From NCBI RefSeq assembly GCF_902497745.1, contig NZ_CABVHJ010000013.1, positions 466 through 64,465 of the forward strand: 64,000 nt of DNA, read 5' to 3'. Position numbers and translations under genes: made by a program. The notes under the pieces are model-generated. The model ran no database searches. It saw only the letters and a program-made list of their open reading frames with translations, and was not told the origin of the DNA. Origin of the DNA: Pseudomonas fluorescens (lineage in GTDB: Bacteria; Pseudomonadota; Gammaproteobacteria; Pseudomonadales; Pseudomonadaceae). How positions within the stretch are numbered: the stretch's first letter is position 1; the number at the start of each line of letters is the position of its first letter. Below, one piece after another: positions 24,339-33,196 of the stretch.

Positions 24339-26486
24339 ATGATTTACGAAGGTAAAGCCATCACGGTTAAAGCTCTTGAAAGTGGCATCGTCGAATTGAA
24401 ATTCGACCTCAAGGGTGAGTCCGTCAACAAGTTCAACCGTCTAACCCTGAACGAACTGCGTCAGGCCGTAGACACCATCAAGGCAGATGCTTCGATCAAG
24501 GGCGTGATCGTCAGCAGTGGCAAGGACGTGTTCATCGTCGGCGCCGACATCACCGAATTTGTCGACAACTTCAAGCTGCCGGATGCCGAGCTGGTTGCTG
24601 GCAATCTCGAAGCCAACAAGATCTTCAGCGATTTCGAAGACCTCAACGTTCCGACCGTAGTGGCCATCAATGGCATCGCCCTGGGCGGCGGTCTGGAAAT
24701 GTGCCTGGCGGCTGACTATCGCGTCATGTCGACCAAGGCCAAGATCGGTCTGCCGGAAGTCAAGCTGGGCATCTACCCAGGCTTCGGCGGCACCGTGCGT
24801 CTGCCGCGTCTGATCGGTGTCGACAACGCCATCGAATGGATTGCATCCGGTAAGGAAAACCGCCCTGAAGACGCCCTGAAAGTCAGCGCCGTCGACGCTG
24901 TGGTTGCTCCTGAGAAGCTGCAGGAAGCTGCCATTGAGCTGATCAAGCGCGCCATCTCCGGCGAGTTCGACTTCAAGGCCAAGCGTCAGCCGAAACTTGA
25001 AAAACTCAAGCTGAACGCCATTGAACAAATGATGGCTTTCGAAACCGCCAAAGGTTTCGTCGCCGGTCAGGCTGGCCCGAACTATCCGGCGCCGGTTGAA
25101 GCGATCAAAACCATCCAGAAAGCCGCGAACTTCGGTCGTGACAAGGCGCTGGAAGTCGAAGCCGCCGGTTTCGTCAAACTGGCCAAGACCTCTGCCGCGC
25201 AGAGCTTGATCGGTCTGTTCCTGAACGATCAGGAACTGAAGAAAAAGGCCAAGGCTTACGACGAAATCGCCAAAGACGTGAAGCAGGCCGCTGTACTCGG
25301 CGCCGGCATCATGGGTGGCGGTATCGCCTATCAGTCGGCCTCCAAAGGTACGCCGATCCTGATGAAGGACATCAACGAGCACGGTATCGAGCAAGGTCTG
25401 GCCGAAGCCGCCAAACTGCTGGTTGGCCGCGTTGATAAAGGTCGCATGACCGCTGCGAAAATGGCTGAAGTACTCAACGGCATTCGTCCGACCCTGTCCT
25501 ACGGCGACTTCGGTCACGTCGACCTGGTTGTCGAAGCTGTGGTCGAGAACCCGAAGGTCAAGCAAGCCGTACTGGCTGAAGTCGAAGCTCAGGTCAAAGA
25601 GGACACCATCCTCGCGTCCAACACCTCGACCATATCCATCAGCCTGCTGGCCAAGGCCCTCAAGCGTCCGGAAAACTTCGTCGGCATGCACTTCTTCAAC
25701 CCAGTGCACATGATGCCGCTGGTGGAAGTGATCCGTGGCGAGAAGTCGAGTGAGCTGGCTGTTGCCACCACCGTTGCCTACGCCAAGAAAATGGGCAAGA
25801 ACCCGATCGTCGTCAACGACTGCCCGGGCTTCCTGGTCAACCGCGTACTGTTCCCGTACTTCGGCGGTTTCGCCAAGCTTGTCAGCGCCGGTGTGGACTT
25901 CGTCCGTATCGACAAGGTCATGGAAAAATTCGGCTGGCCGATGGGCCCGGCATACCTGATGGACGTGGTCGGCATCGACACCGGTCACCACGGTCGTGAC
26001 GTAATGGCTGAAGGCTTCCCGGATCGCATGAAGGATGACCGTCGTTCGGCCATCGACGTGCTGTACGAAGCCAAGCGCCTGGGTCAGAAGAACGGCAAGG
26101 GCTTCTACGCCTACGAGGCCGACAAGAAAGGCAAGCAGAAGAAAGTCGCCGATCCATCGGTACTGGAAGTGCTCAAGCCGATCGTTTACGAGCAGCGCGA
26201 AGTCACTGACGAAGACATCATCAACTGGATGATGATCCCGCTGTGCCTGGAAACCGTGCGTTGCCTGGAAGACGGCATCGTTGAAACTGCCGCCGAAGCC
26301 GACATGGGTCTGGTTTACGGTATCGGTTTCCCTCCATTCCGTGGTGGTGCGCTGCGCTACATCGATTCGATCGGTGTTGCCGAGTTCGTTGCCCTGGCTG
26401 ACCAGTACGCTGATTTGGGCGCGCTGTACCACCCGACCGCGAAGCTGCGCGAAATGGCCAAAAACGGCCAGAGCTTCTTCGGTTAA
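24339..26486 (+). CDS. fadB: Fatty-acid oxidation complex alpha subunit
   Basis: 715 residues from MIYEGKAITV, with GGAG eight bases before the ATG; length is identical to E. coli FadB. The N-terminal enoyl-CoA hydratase/isomerase domain has GIALGGGLEMCLAADYRV with the catalytic glutamates. The central NAD-binding 3-hydroxyacyl-CoA dehydrogenase domain starts AAVLGAGIMGGGIAY and has the catalytic histidine in GMHFFNPVHMMPLVEV. With FadA (30 bases downstream) it forms the alpha2-beta2 complex that shortens acyl-CoA by two carbons per cycle. Confidence 0.97.
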   Translation: MIYEGKAITVKALESGIVELKFDLKGESVNKFNRLTLNELRQAVDTIKADASIKGVIVSSGKDVFIVGADITEFVDNFKLPDAELVAGNLEANKIFSDFEDLNVPTVVAINGIALGGGLEMCLAADYRVMSTKAKIGLPEVKLGIYPGFGGTVRLPRLIGVDNAIEWIASGKENRPEDALKVSAVDAVVAPEKLQEAAIELIKRAISGEFDFKAKRQPKLEKLKLNAIEQMMAFETAKGFVAGQAGPNYPAPVEAIKTIQKAANFGRDKALEVEAAGFVKLAKTSAAQSLIGLFLNDQELKKKAKAYDEIAKDVKQAAVLGAGIMGGGIAYQSASKGTPILMKDINEHGIEQGLAEAAKLLVGRVDKGRMTAAKMAEVLNGIRPTLSYGDFGHVDLVVEAVVENPKVKQAVLAEVEAQVKEDTILASNTSTISISLLAKALKRPENFVGMHFFNPVHMMPLVEVIRGEKSSELAVATTVAYAKKMGKNPIVVNDCPGFLVNRVLFPYFGGFAKLVSAGVDFVRIDKVMEKFGWPMGPAYLMDVVGIDTGHHGRDVMAEGFPDRMKDDRRSAIDVLYEAKRLGQKNGKGFYAYEADKKGKQKKVADPSVLEVLKPIVYEQREVTDEDIINWMMIPLCLETVRCLEDGIVETAAEADMGLVYGIGFPPFRGGALRYIDSIGVAEFVALADQYADLGALYHPTAKLREMAKNGQSFFG

Positions 26487-26515
26487 GCGCCCCCAACTAG
26501 AGTGAGAGTGAACTT

Positions 26516-27691
26516 ATGAGCTTGAATCCTAGAGACGTCGTGATTGTCGACTTCGGTCGTACTCCGATGGGCCGCTCCAAGGGCGGCATGCACCGCAACA
26601 CCCGCGCCGAAGACATGTCGGCGCACCTGATCAGCAAATTGCTGGAACGCAACGCCAAGGTCGATCCTGCTGAAGTCGAGGACGTGATCTGGGGCTGCGT
26701 CAACCAGACCCTGGAGCAGGGCTGGAACATCGCGCGCATGGCGTCGCTGATGACCCAGATCCCGCACACCTCGGCCGGCCAGACAGTCAGCCGCCTGTGT
26801 GGCTCGTCGATGAGCGCGCTGCACACCGCTGCACAAGCGATCATGACCGGCAACGGTGACGTGTTCGTGGTTGGCGGCGTCGAGCATATGGGCCACGTGA
26901 GCATGATGCACGGTGTCGATCCAAACCCGCACATGTCGCTGTACGCGGCAAAAGCCTCGGGCATGATGGGCCTGACCGCTGAAATGCTGGGCAAAATGCA
27001 CGGCATCACTCGCGAACAGCAAGACGCTTTTGGCGTGCGTTCCCACCAGTTGGCCCACAAGGCAACCGTGGAAGGCAAGTTCAAAGATGAAATCATCCCG
27101 ATGCAGGGCTATGACGAGAACGGTTTCCTGAAGCTGTTCGACTATGACGAAACCATTCGTCCGGAAACCACCCTGGAAAGTCTGGCGGCCCTCAAGCCTG
27201 CCTTCAATCCAAAGGGCGGCACCGTGACTGCCGGTACTTCGTCGCAGATCACCGATGGTGCTTCGTGCATGATCGTGATGTCGGCGCAGCGCGCACAGGA
27301 TCTGGGTATCCAGCCAATGGCGGTTATCCGTTCGATGGCAGTGGCAGGTGTGGATCCGGCGATCATGGGCTATGGTCCAGTCCCGGCGACACAGAAAGCG
27401 CTGAAGCGCGCAGGTCTTGGTATCAACGATATCGACTTCTTCGAGCTTAACGAAGCCTTCGCCGCACAGGCTCTGCCAGTGCTGAAAGATCTGAAAGTGC
27501 TCGACAAGATGAACGAGAAGGTTAACCTGCACGGCGGCGCGATCGCCCTGGGTCACCCGTTCGGTTGCTCTGGTGCCCGAATTTCCGGCACCTTGCTGAA
27601 CGTGATGAAGCAGAATAGCGGCACCTTCGGGGTGGCCACTATGTGCATTGGTCTCGGCCAAGGCATCTCCACCGTCTTCGAACGCGTCTAA
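26516..27691 (+). CDS. fadA: 3-ketoacyl-CoA thiolase, beta subunit of the oxidation complex
   Basis: 391 residues. Releases acetyl-CoA in the last step of each beta-oxidation cycle. Nucleophilic Cys95 is in SRLCGSSMSALH, the histidine in GGAIALGHPFGCSGAR, and the proton-transfer Cys377 in MCIGLGQG. Second gene of fadBA, followed by a terminator. Confidence 0.97.
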   Translation: MSLNPRDVVIVDFGRTPMGRSKGGMHRNTRAEDMSAHLISKLLERNAKVDPAEVEDVIWGCVNQTLEQGWNIARMASLMTQIPHTSAGQTVSRLCGSSMSALHTAAQAIMTGNGDVFVVGGVEHMGHVSMMHGVDPNPHMSLYAAKASGMMGLTAEMLGKMHGITREQQDAFGVRSHQLAHKATVEGKFKDEIIPMQGYDENGFLKLFDYDETIRPETTLESLAALKPAFNPKGGTVTAGTSSQITDGASCMIVMSAQRAQDLGIQPMAVIRSMAVAGVDPAIMGYGPVPATQKALKRAGLGINDIDFFELNEAFAAQALPVLKDLKVLDKMNEKVNLHGGAIALGHPFGCSGARISGTLLNVMKQNSGTFGVATMCIGLGQGISTVFERV

Positions 27692-27709
27692 GCGTCTCGT
27701 TGATGGAAG

Positions 27710-27733
27710 CCGGGGCCAAGTGCCCCGGTTTTT
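27710..27733 (+). terminator. Intrinsic terminator after fadBA
   Basis: CCGGGGC (27710-27716), CAAGT loop, GCCCCGG (27722-27728), TTTTT. Confidence 0.88.
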
Positions 27734-27789
27734 GTTTTTGTGGATTTATTTTGTTTTTATTTTGAAAAAATTTGAGTGAGGGCCAACAC

Positions 27790-28026
27790 ATGCCGATACA
27801 ACCTGGGCTCTACCAACATTACAAAGGTCCGCAGTACCGCGTATTCAGTGTTGCGCGGCATTCCGAGACCGAAGAAGAAGTGGTCTTTTACCAAGCCCTG
27901 TATGGCGATTACGGCTTTTGGGTGCGCCCTCTGAGCATGTTTCTCGAGTCAGTCGAGGTTGACGGCGAGCAGGTGCCACGCTTTGCTTTGGTGCAAGCCG
28001 AACCAAGCCTTTTTTCCAAGGTATAA
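27790..28026 (+). CDS. DUF1653 family protein
   Basis: 78 residues from MPIQPGLYQHYKGPQYRVFS; GAGGG upstream favours this ATG over the TTG at 27772. The sequence GLYQHYKGPQYRVFSVARHS with VVFYQALYGDYGFWVRPLSMF is the DUF1653 domain, a small beta protein of unknown role. It lies between fadA and topA, as in other pseudomonads. Confidence 0.85.
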   Translation: MPIQPGLYQHYKGPQYRVFSVARHSETEEEVVFYQALYGDYGFWVRPLSMFLESVEVDGEQVPRFALVQAEPSLFSKV

Positions 28027-28051
28027 GGCGAGTGCGCACAGAACCCTGTGC

Positions 28052-28080
28052 TTGACCTCACCTTGTATCAACTATATATA
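28052..28080 (+). promoter_or_regulatory. Strong sigma-70 promoter for topA
   Basis: TTGACC (28052-28057), exactly 17 bases, TATATA (28075-28080). Transcription would start near 28087, giving a leader of about 54 bases to the topA ATG. Confidence 0.8.
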
Positions 28081-28140
28081 GCGGTGCCGCGTCAGGCGCC
28101 AACCGCCTTTCACTTCTAGAATTCAGGAATTTTCTGATCC

Positions 28141-30771
28141 ATGGGCAAATCGCTGGTCATTGTGGAATCCCCGGCTAAGGCCAAGACCATCAACAAGTAT
28201 CTGGGTAACCAATACGTGGTGAAGTCGAGTATCGGCCATATCCGAGACCTGCCCACCAGCGGTTCGGCTAGCGCCAGCAAAGAGCCAGCCGCCAAGCGCG
28301 GCAAGGCTGCTGCGGGTGAAGGTCCGGTGCTCTCGCCGAAAGAGAAAGCGCGCAAGCAGCTGGTCTCGCGTATGGGTGTCGATCCCGATCATGGCTGGAA
28401 AGCCCAATACGAGATCCTTCCCGGTAAAGAGAAGGTCATCGAAGAGCTGCGCCGGCTCGCCAAAGATGCTGACACCATCTATCTCGCAACCGACTTGGAT
28501 CGCGAGGGGGAAGCCATTGCCTGGCACCTGCGCGAAGCCATCGGTGGTGACGACAGCCGCTACAAGCGCGTGGTGTTCAACGAAATCACCAAAAAGGCGA
28601 TTCAGGAAGCCTTCTCGGAACCGGGCGAGCTGGACATCGACCGTGTCAACGCTCAACAGGCGCGTCGTTTCCTCGACCGCGTTGTGGGCTACATGGTTTC
28701 GCCGCTGCTATGGGCGAAGATCGCTCGTGGCCTGTCCGCTGGTCGCGTGCAATCGGTTGCCGTGAAGCTAGTCGTTGAGCGCGAGCGCGAAATCCGTGCG
28801 TTCAACCCGGAAGAGTACTGGGAAGTGCACGCCGACCTCGGCACCACCAAAGGCTCGACCGTGCGTTTCGAAGTGGCTCGCGAGAAAGGCGAGGCCTTCA
28901 AGCCGCTCAACGAAGCACAGGCCATGGCTGCGCTGGAGAAGCTCAAGTCTTCCAGCTACAGCATCGTCAAACGCGAAGACAAGCCGACCAGCAGCAAGCC
29001 TTCGGCACCGTTCATCACATCGACCCTGCAACAGGCTGCGAGTAACCGTCTGGGCTTCGGCGTGAAGAAAACCATGATGATGGCCCAGCGTCTGTACGAA
29101 GCTGGCTACATCACTTACATGCGTACCGACTCGACCAATCTTTCGGCTGATGCCGTGGCGATGGCGCGCACTTACATCGAAGACGAGTTCGGCAAGAAGT
29201 ACCTGCCGGAAACGCCGAACGTCTATAGCAGCAAGGAAGGCGCACAAGAGGCTCACGAAGCGATTCGTCCGTCTGACGCCAACACCATTCCGAGCAAGCT
29301 GGCAGGCATGGAGCGTGACGCTGAGCGTCTCTACGAGTTGATCTGGCGTCAGTTCCTCGCTTGCCAGATGCTGCCGGCGCAATACTTGTCGACCACCGTC
29401 AGTGTAGGTGCTGGCGACTTCGAGCTGCGTGCCAAGGGCCGTATCCTCAAGTTCGACGGTTACACCCGCGTTATGCCGCAGATTGCCAAGCCGGGCGATG
29501 ACGACGTTCTGCCAGATATGGCGCAAGGCGACGTGATGAAGCTGATCAAGCTCGATCCGTCGCAGCACTTTACCAAGCCACCTGCGCGTTACTCGGAAGC
29601 CAGTCTGGTGAAGGAAATGGAAAAACGCGGCATCGGTCGTCCTTCGACTTACGCTGCGATCATTTCGACCATTCAGGATCGCGGCTACGTGACCCTGCAC
29701 AACCGTCGTTTCTATTCGGAAAAGATGGGCGATATCGTCACCGAACGTCTGTCGGAAAGCTTCTCCAACCTCATGGATTACGGCTTCACCGCCGGCATGG
29801 AAGAGAATCTCGATGACGTGGCGCAGGGCGAGCGCGACTGGAAAAGCGTGCTGGACGAGTTCTACGGCGACTTCAAAAAGAAACTCGAAGTGGCCGAAAA
29901 TCCGGACAGCGGCATGCGTGCCAACCAGCCGGTGATGACCGATATTCCGTGCACCACTTGTGGTCGTCCGATGCAGATTCGTACTGCGTCGACCGGTGTA
30001 TTCCTCGGTTGCTCCGGTTACAGCCTGCCGCCGAAAGAACGCTGCAAGGCTACCGTCAATCTGGTGCCGGGCGATGAAATCGCCGCGGACGACGAAGGTG
30101 AGTCGGAATCGCTGGTTCTGCGCGGCAAGCATCGTTGCCCGATCTGCAGCACGGCGATGGACGCTTATCTGCTCGACGAGAAGCGCAAGCTGCACATCTG
30201 CGGTAACAACCCGGATTGTGCTGGCTACGAAATCGAAGAGGGCAGCTATCGCATCAAGGGCTACGAAGGTCCGAGCCTGGAATGCGACAAGTGTGGCAGC
30301 GAGATGCAGCTCAAGACTGGCCGTTTCGGCAAGTTCTTCGGTTGCACCAACCCTGAGTGCAAGAACACCCGCAAACTGCTGAAAAGCGGTGATGCAGCGC
30401 CGCCGAAGATGGATCCGGTGAAGATGCCCGAGCTGAAATGCGAAAAGGTCAACGACACCTATATCCTGCGTGACGGTGCGTCCGGTCTGTTCCTGGCGGC
30501 CAGTCAGTTCCCGAAAAACCGCGAGACCCGTGCTCCGCTGGTGATCGAGATTCTGCCGCACAAGGACGAGATTGATCCGAAGTACCACTTCCTCTGCGAT
30601 GCACCGAAGAAGGATCCTGATGGTCTGCCAGCGGTTATCCGCTACAGCCGCAAGACCAAGGAGCAGTACGTTCAGACCGAAGTCGATGGCAAGCCTACCG
30701 GTTGGAAGGCGTACTTCGACGGTGGTAAGTGGACGGTTGAAGACAAGCGTACGAAGGCCAAAGCCGAGTAA
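28141..30771 (+). CDS. topA: DNA topoisomerase I (omega protein)
   Basis: 876 residues. Type IA enzyme that relaxes negative supercoils. The Toprim domain has LVIVESPAKAKTINKYLG and the acidic ATDLDREGEAIAWHL; a pseudomonad-type basic insert follows GHIRDLPTSG. Catalytic Tyr326 is in ITYMRTDSTNLS. Three C-terminal zinc ribbons are visible: CTTCGRPMQ..GCSGYSLPPKERC, CPICSTAMD..CGNNPDC and CDKCGSEMQ..GCTNPEC. It has its own promoter just upstream and a terminator downstream. Confidence 0.97.
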   Translation: MGKSLVIVESPAKAKTINKYLGNQYVVKSSIGHIRDLPTSGSASASKEPAAKRGKAAAGEGPVLSPKEKARKQLVSRMGVDPDHGWKAQYEILPGKEKVIEELRRLAKDADTIYLATDLDREGEAIAWHLREAIGGDDSRYKRVVFNEITKKAIQEAFSEPGELDIDRVNAQQARRFLDRVVGYMVSPLLWAKIARGLSAGRVQSVAVKLVVEREREIRAFNPEEYWEVHADLGTTKGSTVRFEVAREKGEAFKPLNEAQAMAALEKLKSSSYSIVKREDKPTSSKPSAPFITSTLQQAASNRLGFGVKKTMMMAQRLYEAGYITYMRTDSTNLSADAVAMARTYIEDEFGKKYLPETPNVYSSKEGAQEAHEAIRPSDANTIPSKLAGMERDAERLYELIWRQFLACQMLPAQYLSTTVSVGAGDFELRAKGRILKFDGYTRVMPQIAKPGDDDVLPDMAQGDVMKLIKLDPSQHFTKPPARYSEASLVKEMEKRGIGRPSTYAAIISTIQDRGYVTLHNRRFYSEKMGDIVTERLSESFSNLMDYGFTAGMEENLDDVAQGERDWKSVLDEFYGDFKKKLEVAENPDSGMRANQPVMTDIPCTTCGRPMQIRTASTGVFLGCSGYSLPPKERCKATVNLVPGDEIAADDEGESESLVLRGKHRCPICSTAMDAYLLDEKRKLHICGNNPDCAGYEIEEGSYRIKGYEGPSLECDKCGSEMQLKTGRFGKFFGCTNPECKNTRKLLKSGDAAPPKMDPVKMPELKCEKVNDTYILRDGASGLFLAASQFPKNRETRAPLVIEILPHKDEIDPKYHFLCDAPKKDPDGLPAVIRYSRKTKEQYVQTEVDGKPTGWKAYFDGGKWTVEDKRTKAKAE

Positions 30772-30788
30772 GCGTTAGCCCGATACTG

Positions 30789-30830
30789 AAAGGCCGCATG
30801 ACAACCCTCGGGTTTTCATGCGGCCTTTTT
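30789..30830 (+). terminator. Intrinsic terminator after topA
   Basis: AAAGGCCGCATGA (30789-30801) pairs with TCATGCGGCCTTT (30816-30828), then TT and G. The loop itself contains AACCC..GGGTT, giving one long stem. Confidence 0.9.
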
Positions 30831-30914
30831 GTTTTGTGCTTGCGGTGGGATCGGCTGATCCACGACACTGTTCGGCCTGTGTGAAGCAATTATTTCGTTG
30901 TGGAGAGCGCCGTC

Positions 30915-31439
30915 ATGGCTCACGAACTCTATACCCGCACCAACCAGAAGATCTATTTCGCCGGCCTGTCGCTGGAAGCCTTGGCTCGCGCTGAAGAGGG
31001 GCGGGCGATGAATTCTCTGGCGTTGATTCAGGCTGGGCGTGAATCGGCGCTGTTTCACCTGTACGGCGCCTTGCTGGGGCTTTGCCATGAGATCGCGGGT
31101 TTCTATCGTCTGCCACAGGCCAATGCGCCGCGGGCCGAGATGCTGCTGACGCGTGAAGTACTGGAGTCGATTGCGATTCCCGAACTGGCCGAAATGGTTG
31201 AGTTGGCGGGCAATTCTGAAACCTGGTTGGCAAAACTGCTGGCAGCGCATTCGGCGCTGTTTCAGCTGCCACGCGTGCCACACAAGCCGAAGGGTGATGT
31301 GACGCAACCGTTGATTCAGGCGATTAATCTGGATGAAGAAGAAGCGCCCGAAGAGTTGAGCCGAGAGGAGTTGGAGAGCTGGCGGCAGAATCTGAAAGGC
31401 TTGGCGATTCGCTTTCGCGAAGGCTTGAACGAGTGCTGA
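30915..31439 (+). CDS. DUF6586 family hypothetical protein
   Basis: 174 residues from MAHELYTRTNQKIYFAGLSL, with GGAG nine bases upstream. All-helical, cytosolic, acidic C-terminal third (LDEEEAPEELSREELESW). A counterpart sits at the same place between topA and sulA in P. aeruginosa (from memory); function is unknown. Confidence 0.82.
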   Translation: MAHELYTRTNQKIYFAGLSLEALARAEEGRAMNSLALIQAGRESALFHLYGALLGLCHEIAGFYRLPQANAPRAEMLLTREVLESIAIPELAEMVELAGNSETWLAKLLAAHSALFQLPRVPHKPKGDVTQPLIQAINLDEEEAPEELSREELESWRQNLKGLAIRFREGLNEC

Positions 31440-31545
31440 GGGCAATTGACACGGTGGCAATCTGAAACATGCTGCTGGTCAAGATCCCGAGCGAAGCCTG
31501 AATGATGTCTATATAATCCCTGCCTTTCGTGGAGAACAGACCTAT

Positions 31546-31779
31546 ATGCCAACGTCCTTTCTAGAAATTGTCGAGTTACCAGACGGCCGAATCGAGCTGC
31601 GCAGGGCCGAGGACGAAGGTTCTCTGGTGACGCTGGATTTCTCCGAGGATGCCAAGGCGTTCCTGCAAGGTCAGCATGTGGAAATCGCCAAGGCGATGTT
31701 GAGCGTCGGCGTGCAGATGGCCGGCCGTATGGTCGAGGGCGAGTTTGATAAGGAAGAGGGGCCGCGGGTTCTTCATTGA
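31546..31779 (+). CDS. Small conserved-position hypothetical protein
   Basis: 77 residues, GGAG upstream of the ATG. MPTSFLEIVELPDGRIELRR leads a short beta segment, then an amphipathic helix (DAKAFLQGQHVEIAKAMLSV) and an acidic tail. Convergent with sulA, with about 94 bases between them and no strong terminator. No domain recognised. Confidence 0.8.
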   Translation: MPTSFLEIVELPDGRIELRRAEDEGSLVTLDFSEDAKAFLQGQHVEIAKAMLSVGVQMAGRMVEGEFDKEEGPRVLH

Positions 31780-31873
31780 TCCCCGTCTTTTTACTTTTTG
31801 ACGTTACCGCTTCAGATCGGCTTCTCTGTCCTTGGAGAAGCCCTGCGCTTCACACAGCGCGTGATACTAAAAA

Positions 31874-32347
31874 TCAACCCAAACGAATGTTCAGGCTCTG
31901 AGCATCGCCCGTGCGTGCAGCGCTGATCAGTTGTTGCCGCGAATTCGCGTTCAGCGGGTTGAGCCAGGTGACGACGGTGTGACTGCGACCCAATCGTAGA
32001 GCTTCGCATGCCAGTTGCTGAGCGCTTTGAGTGCCCCGTGGTTGCAGCAGCAGAATGCGTTCGCGGTTCAGGCCGGCATCCCGCAACCAGGTTTGGGTCA
32101 GGCTGGCAGGCGGAGCGATCAGCGTCAGCCAGCGCGCATCCTGATCTTCACTGAGTTCGCGCAGGATCGGGGCTAGCAGGTTCAGGCAGTTCCCGGCAGC
32201 ACCCCGCAGTGACAGCTCACTGAATACTTCGGGTTCGGCATTCCACGGGCGCTCGACCACATCTTTCAGAGCCGGCGCCATCGGTTGCGCCAGAAACGCT
32301 TCGAATAATGGCAGTTGTGTTTGCTGAGGTGTGTGTGGGAACTGCAT
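31874..32347 (-). CDS. sulA: SOS cell-division inhibitor SulA
   Basis: 157 residues. SulA binds FtsZ and blocks septation during DNA damage. The central RWLTLIAPPASLTQTWLRDA and LNRERILLLQPRG correspond to the conserved FtsZ-binding core. It begins 11 bases after lexA, so both are made from the LexA-controlled promoter, the usual pseudomonad arrangement. Confidence 0.92.
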   Translation of the reverse strand: MQFPHTPQQTQLPLFEAFLAQPMAPALKDVVERPWNAEPEVFSELSLRGAAGNCLNLLAPILRELSEDQDARWLTLIAPPASLTQTWLRDAGLNRERILLLQPRGTQSAQQLACEALRLGRSHTVVTWLNPLNANSRQQLISAARTGDAQSLNIRLG

Positions 32348-32358
32348 AAAGCCTCCTT

Positions 32359-32967
32359 TTAGCGGCGGATTACGCCGACACTCAAGCCTTCGATCACCAG
32401 TTCCTGATCTTTCAGGTCGACTTCGATAGGTGCGAACTCGGGGTTTTCGGCAATCAGCCAGACTTTGCTGCCTTCACGCTTGAAGCGTTTGACCGTCACT
32501 TCGTCGCCGATGCGGGCAACGACAACCTGGCCATTGCGCGCTTCACGTGTGGTGTGGACCGCCAGCAGGTCACCGTCGAAGATGCCGATGTCCTTCATGC
32601 TCATGCCGTGTACGCGCAACAGATAGTCAGCGCGCGGATGAAAGAAGGTCGGATTGATGTTGCAGGATTCTTCTATGTGTTGCTGGGCGAGGATTGGCGC
32701 GCCGGCAGCGACCCGGCCAATGATCGGCAGGGTAGAGTCGTCTGCCTTGGCTTCGAAGCCAGGGATGCGAATACCGCGCGAAGCGCCAGGTGTCATCTCG
32801 ATGGCGCCTTTTCGGGCCAGTGCCTTGAGATGCTCTTCAGCCGCGTTCGGCGACTTGAAACCCAGTTCCTGAGCGATTTCCGCACGGGTTGGCGGGTAGC
32901 CGTTGTCTTCGAGGCAGCGTTTGATAAAGGCCAGAATCTCGGCTTGGCGTGGCGTCAGCTTTAGCAT
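32359..32967 (-). CDS. lexA: LexA, repressor of the SOS response
   Basis: 202 residues. N-terminal winged helix (LTPRQAEILAFIKRCLEDNG, PPTRAEIAQELGFKSPNAAE) and C-terminal S24 peptidase. The self-cleavage site is Ala88-Gly89 in RVAAGAPI; catalytic Ser123 (HGMSMKD) and Lys160 (TVKRF) are present. RecA filaments trigger cleavage. Two LexA boxes overlap its promoter, indicating autoregulation of the lexA-sulA operon. Confidence 0.97.
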   Translation of the reverse strand: MLKLTPRQAEILAFIKRCLEDNGYPPTRAEIAQELGFKSPNAAEEHLKALARKGAIEMTPGASRGIRIPGFEAKADDSTLPIIGRVAAGAPILAQQHIEESCNINPTFFHPRADYLLRVHGMSMKDIGIFDGDLLAVHTTREARNGQVVVARIGDEVTVKRFKREGSKVWLIAENPEFAPIEVDLKDQELVIEGLSVGVIRR

Positions 32968-32977
32968 ATTGATCGCT

Positions 32978-32993
32978 CTGTCTTTTTATACAG
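32978..32993 (-). promoter_or_regulatory. LexA box, promoter-distal
   Basis: On the minus strand CTGTATAAAAAGACAG: a CTG-N10-CAG SOS box, 10 bases upstream of the lexA ATG. Confidence 0.92.
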
Positions 32994-32996
32994 TGA

Positions 32997-33012
32997 CTGG
33001 GATTATATACAG
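32997..33012 (-). promoter_or_regulatory. LexA box overlapping the -10 region
   Basis: On the minus strand CTGTATATAATCCCAG: a second CTG-N10-CAG box containing the TATAAT of the lexA promoter. The two boxes are centred 19 bases apart, close to two helical turns, which favours cooperative side-by-side binding. Confidence 0.93.
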
Positions 33013-33029
33013 TGAAGCGCCCTTGGCAA
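33002..33029 (-). promoter_or_regulatory. lexA-sulA promoter
   Basis: Minus strand TTGCCA (33029-33024), 16-base spacer, perfect TATAAT (33007-33002). The -10 hexamer is inside a LexA box. Confidence 0.82.
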
Positions 33030-33137
33030 TGCCCGTTTTTTTGCCTGCCGCCGGACGGTCGGAAGAAGCGTTTATTAAAGCGTCGGCCTTGTGTGGTTAA
33101 ATAGCTGACCGACCATTCCCAAAACGAACCGGCAGGC

Positions 33138-33166
33138 TTGACAAGGCACAGGCTGAAACGTATGTT
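33138..33166 (+). promoter_or_regulatory. psrA promoter
   Basis: Consensus TTGACA (33138-33143), 17 bases, TATGTT (33161-33166). The PsrA operators cover the -10 and the start site. Confidence 0.78.
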
Positions 33167-33181
33167 TCAAACAAGTGTTTG
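33155..33181 (+). promoter_or_regulatory. Two overlapping PsrA operators
   Basis: GAAAC-GTAT-GTTTC (33155-33168) and CAAAC-AAGT-GTTTG (33168-33181) share one base. Both are exact matches to the PsrA motif (G/C)AAAC-N4-GTTT(G/C). Their position over the -10 region implies autorepression relieved by long-chain fatty acids. Confidence 0.88.
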
Positions 33182-33196
33182 TCAGGCGGAGTAGCC

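Noticed and set aside
24441..26432. 663-codon minus-strand open frame opposite fadB
   Set aside because: Antisense shadow of a firmly identified gene; no start signal or recognisable domain.
28768..30588. 606-codon minus-strand frame opposite topA
   Set aside because: Antisense shadow; composition and lack of motifs argue against coding.
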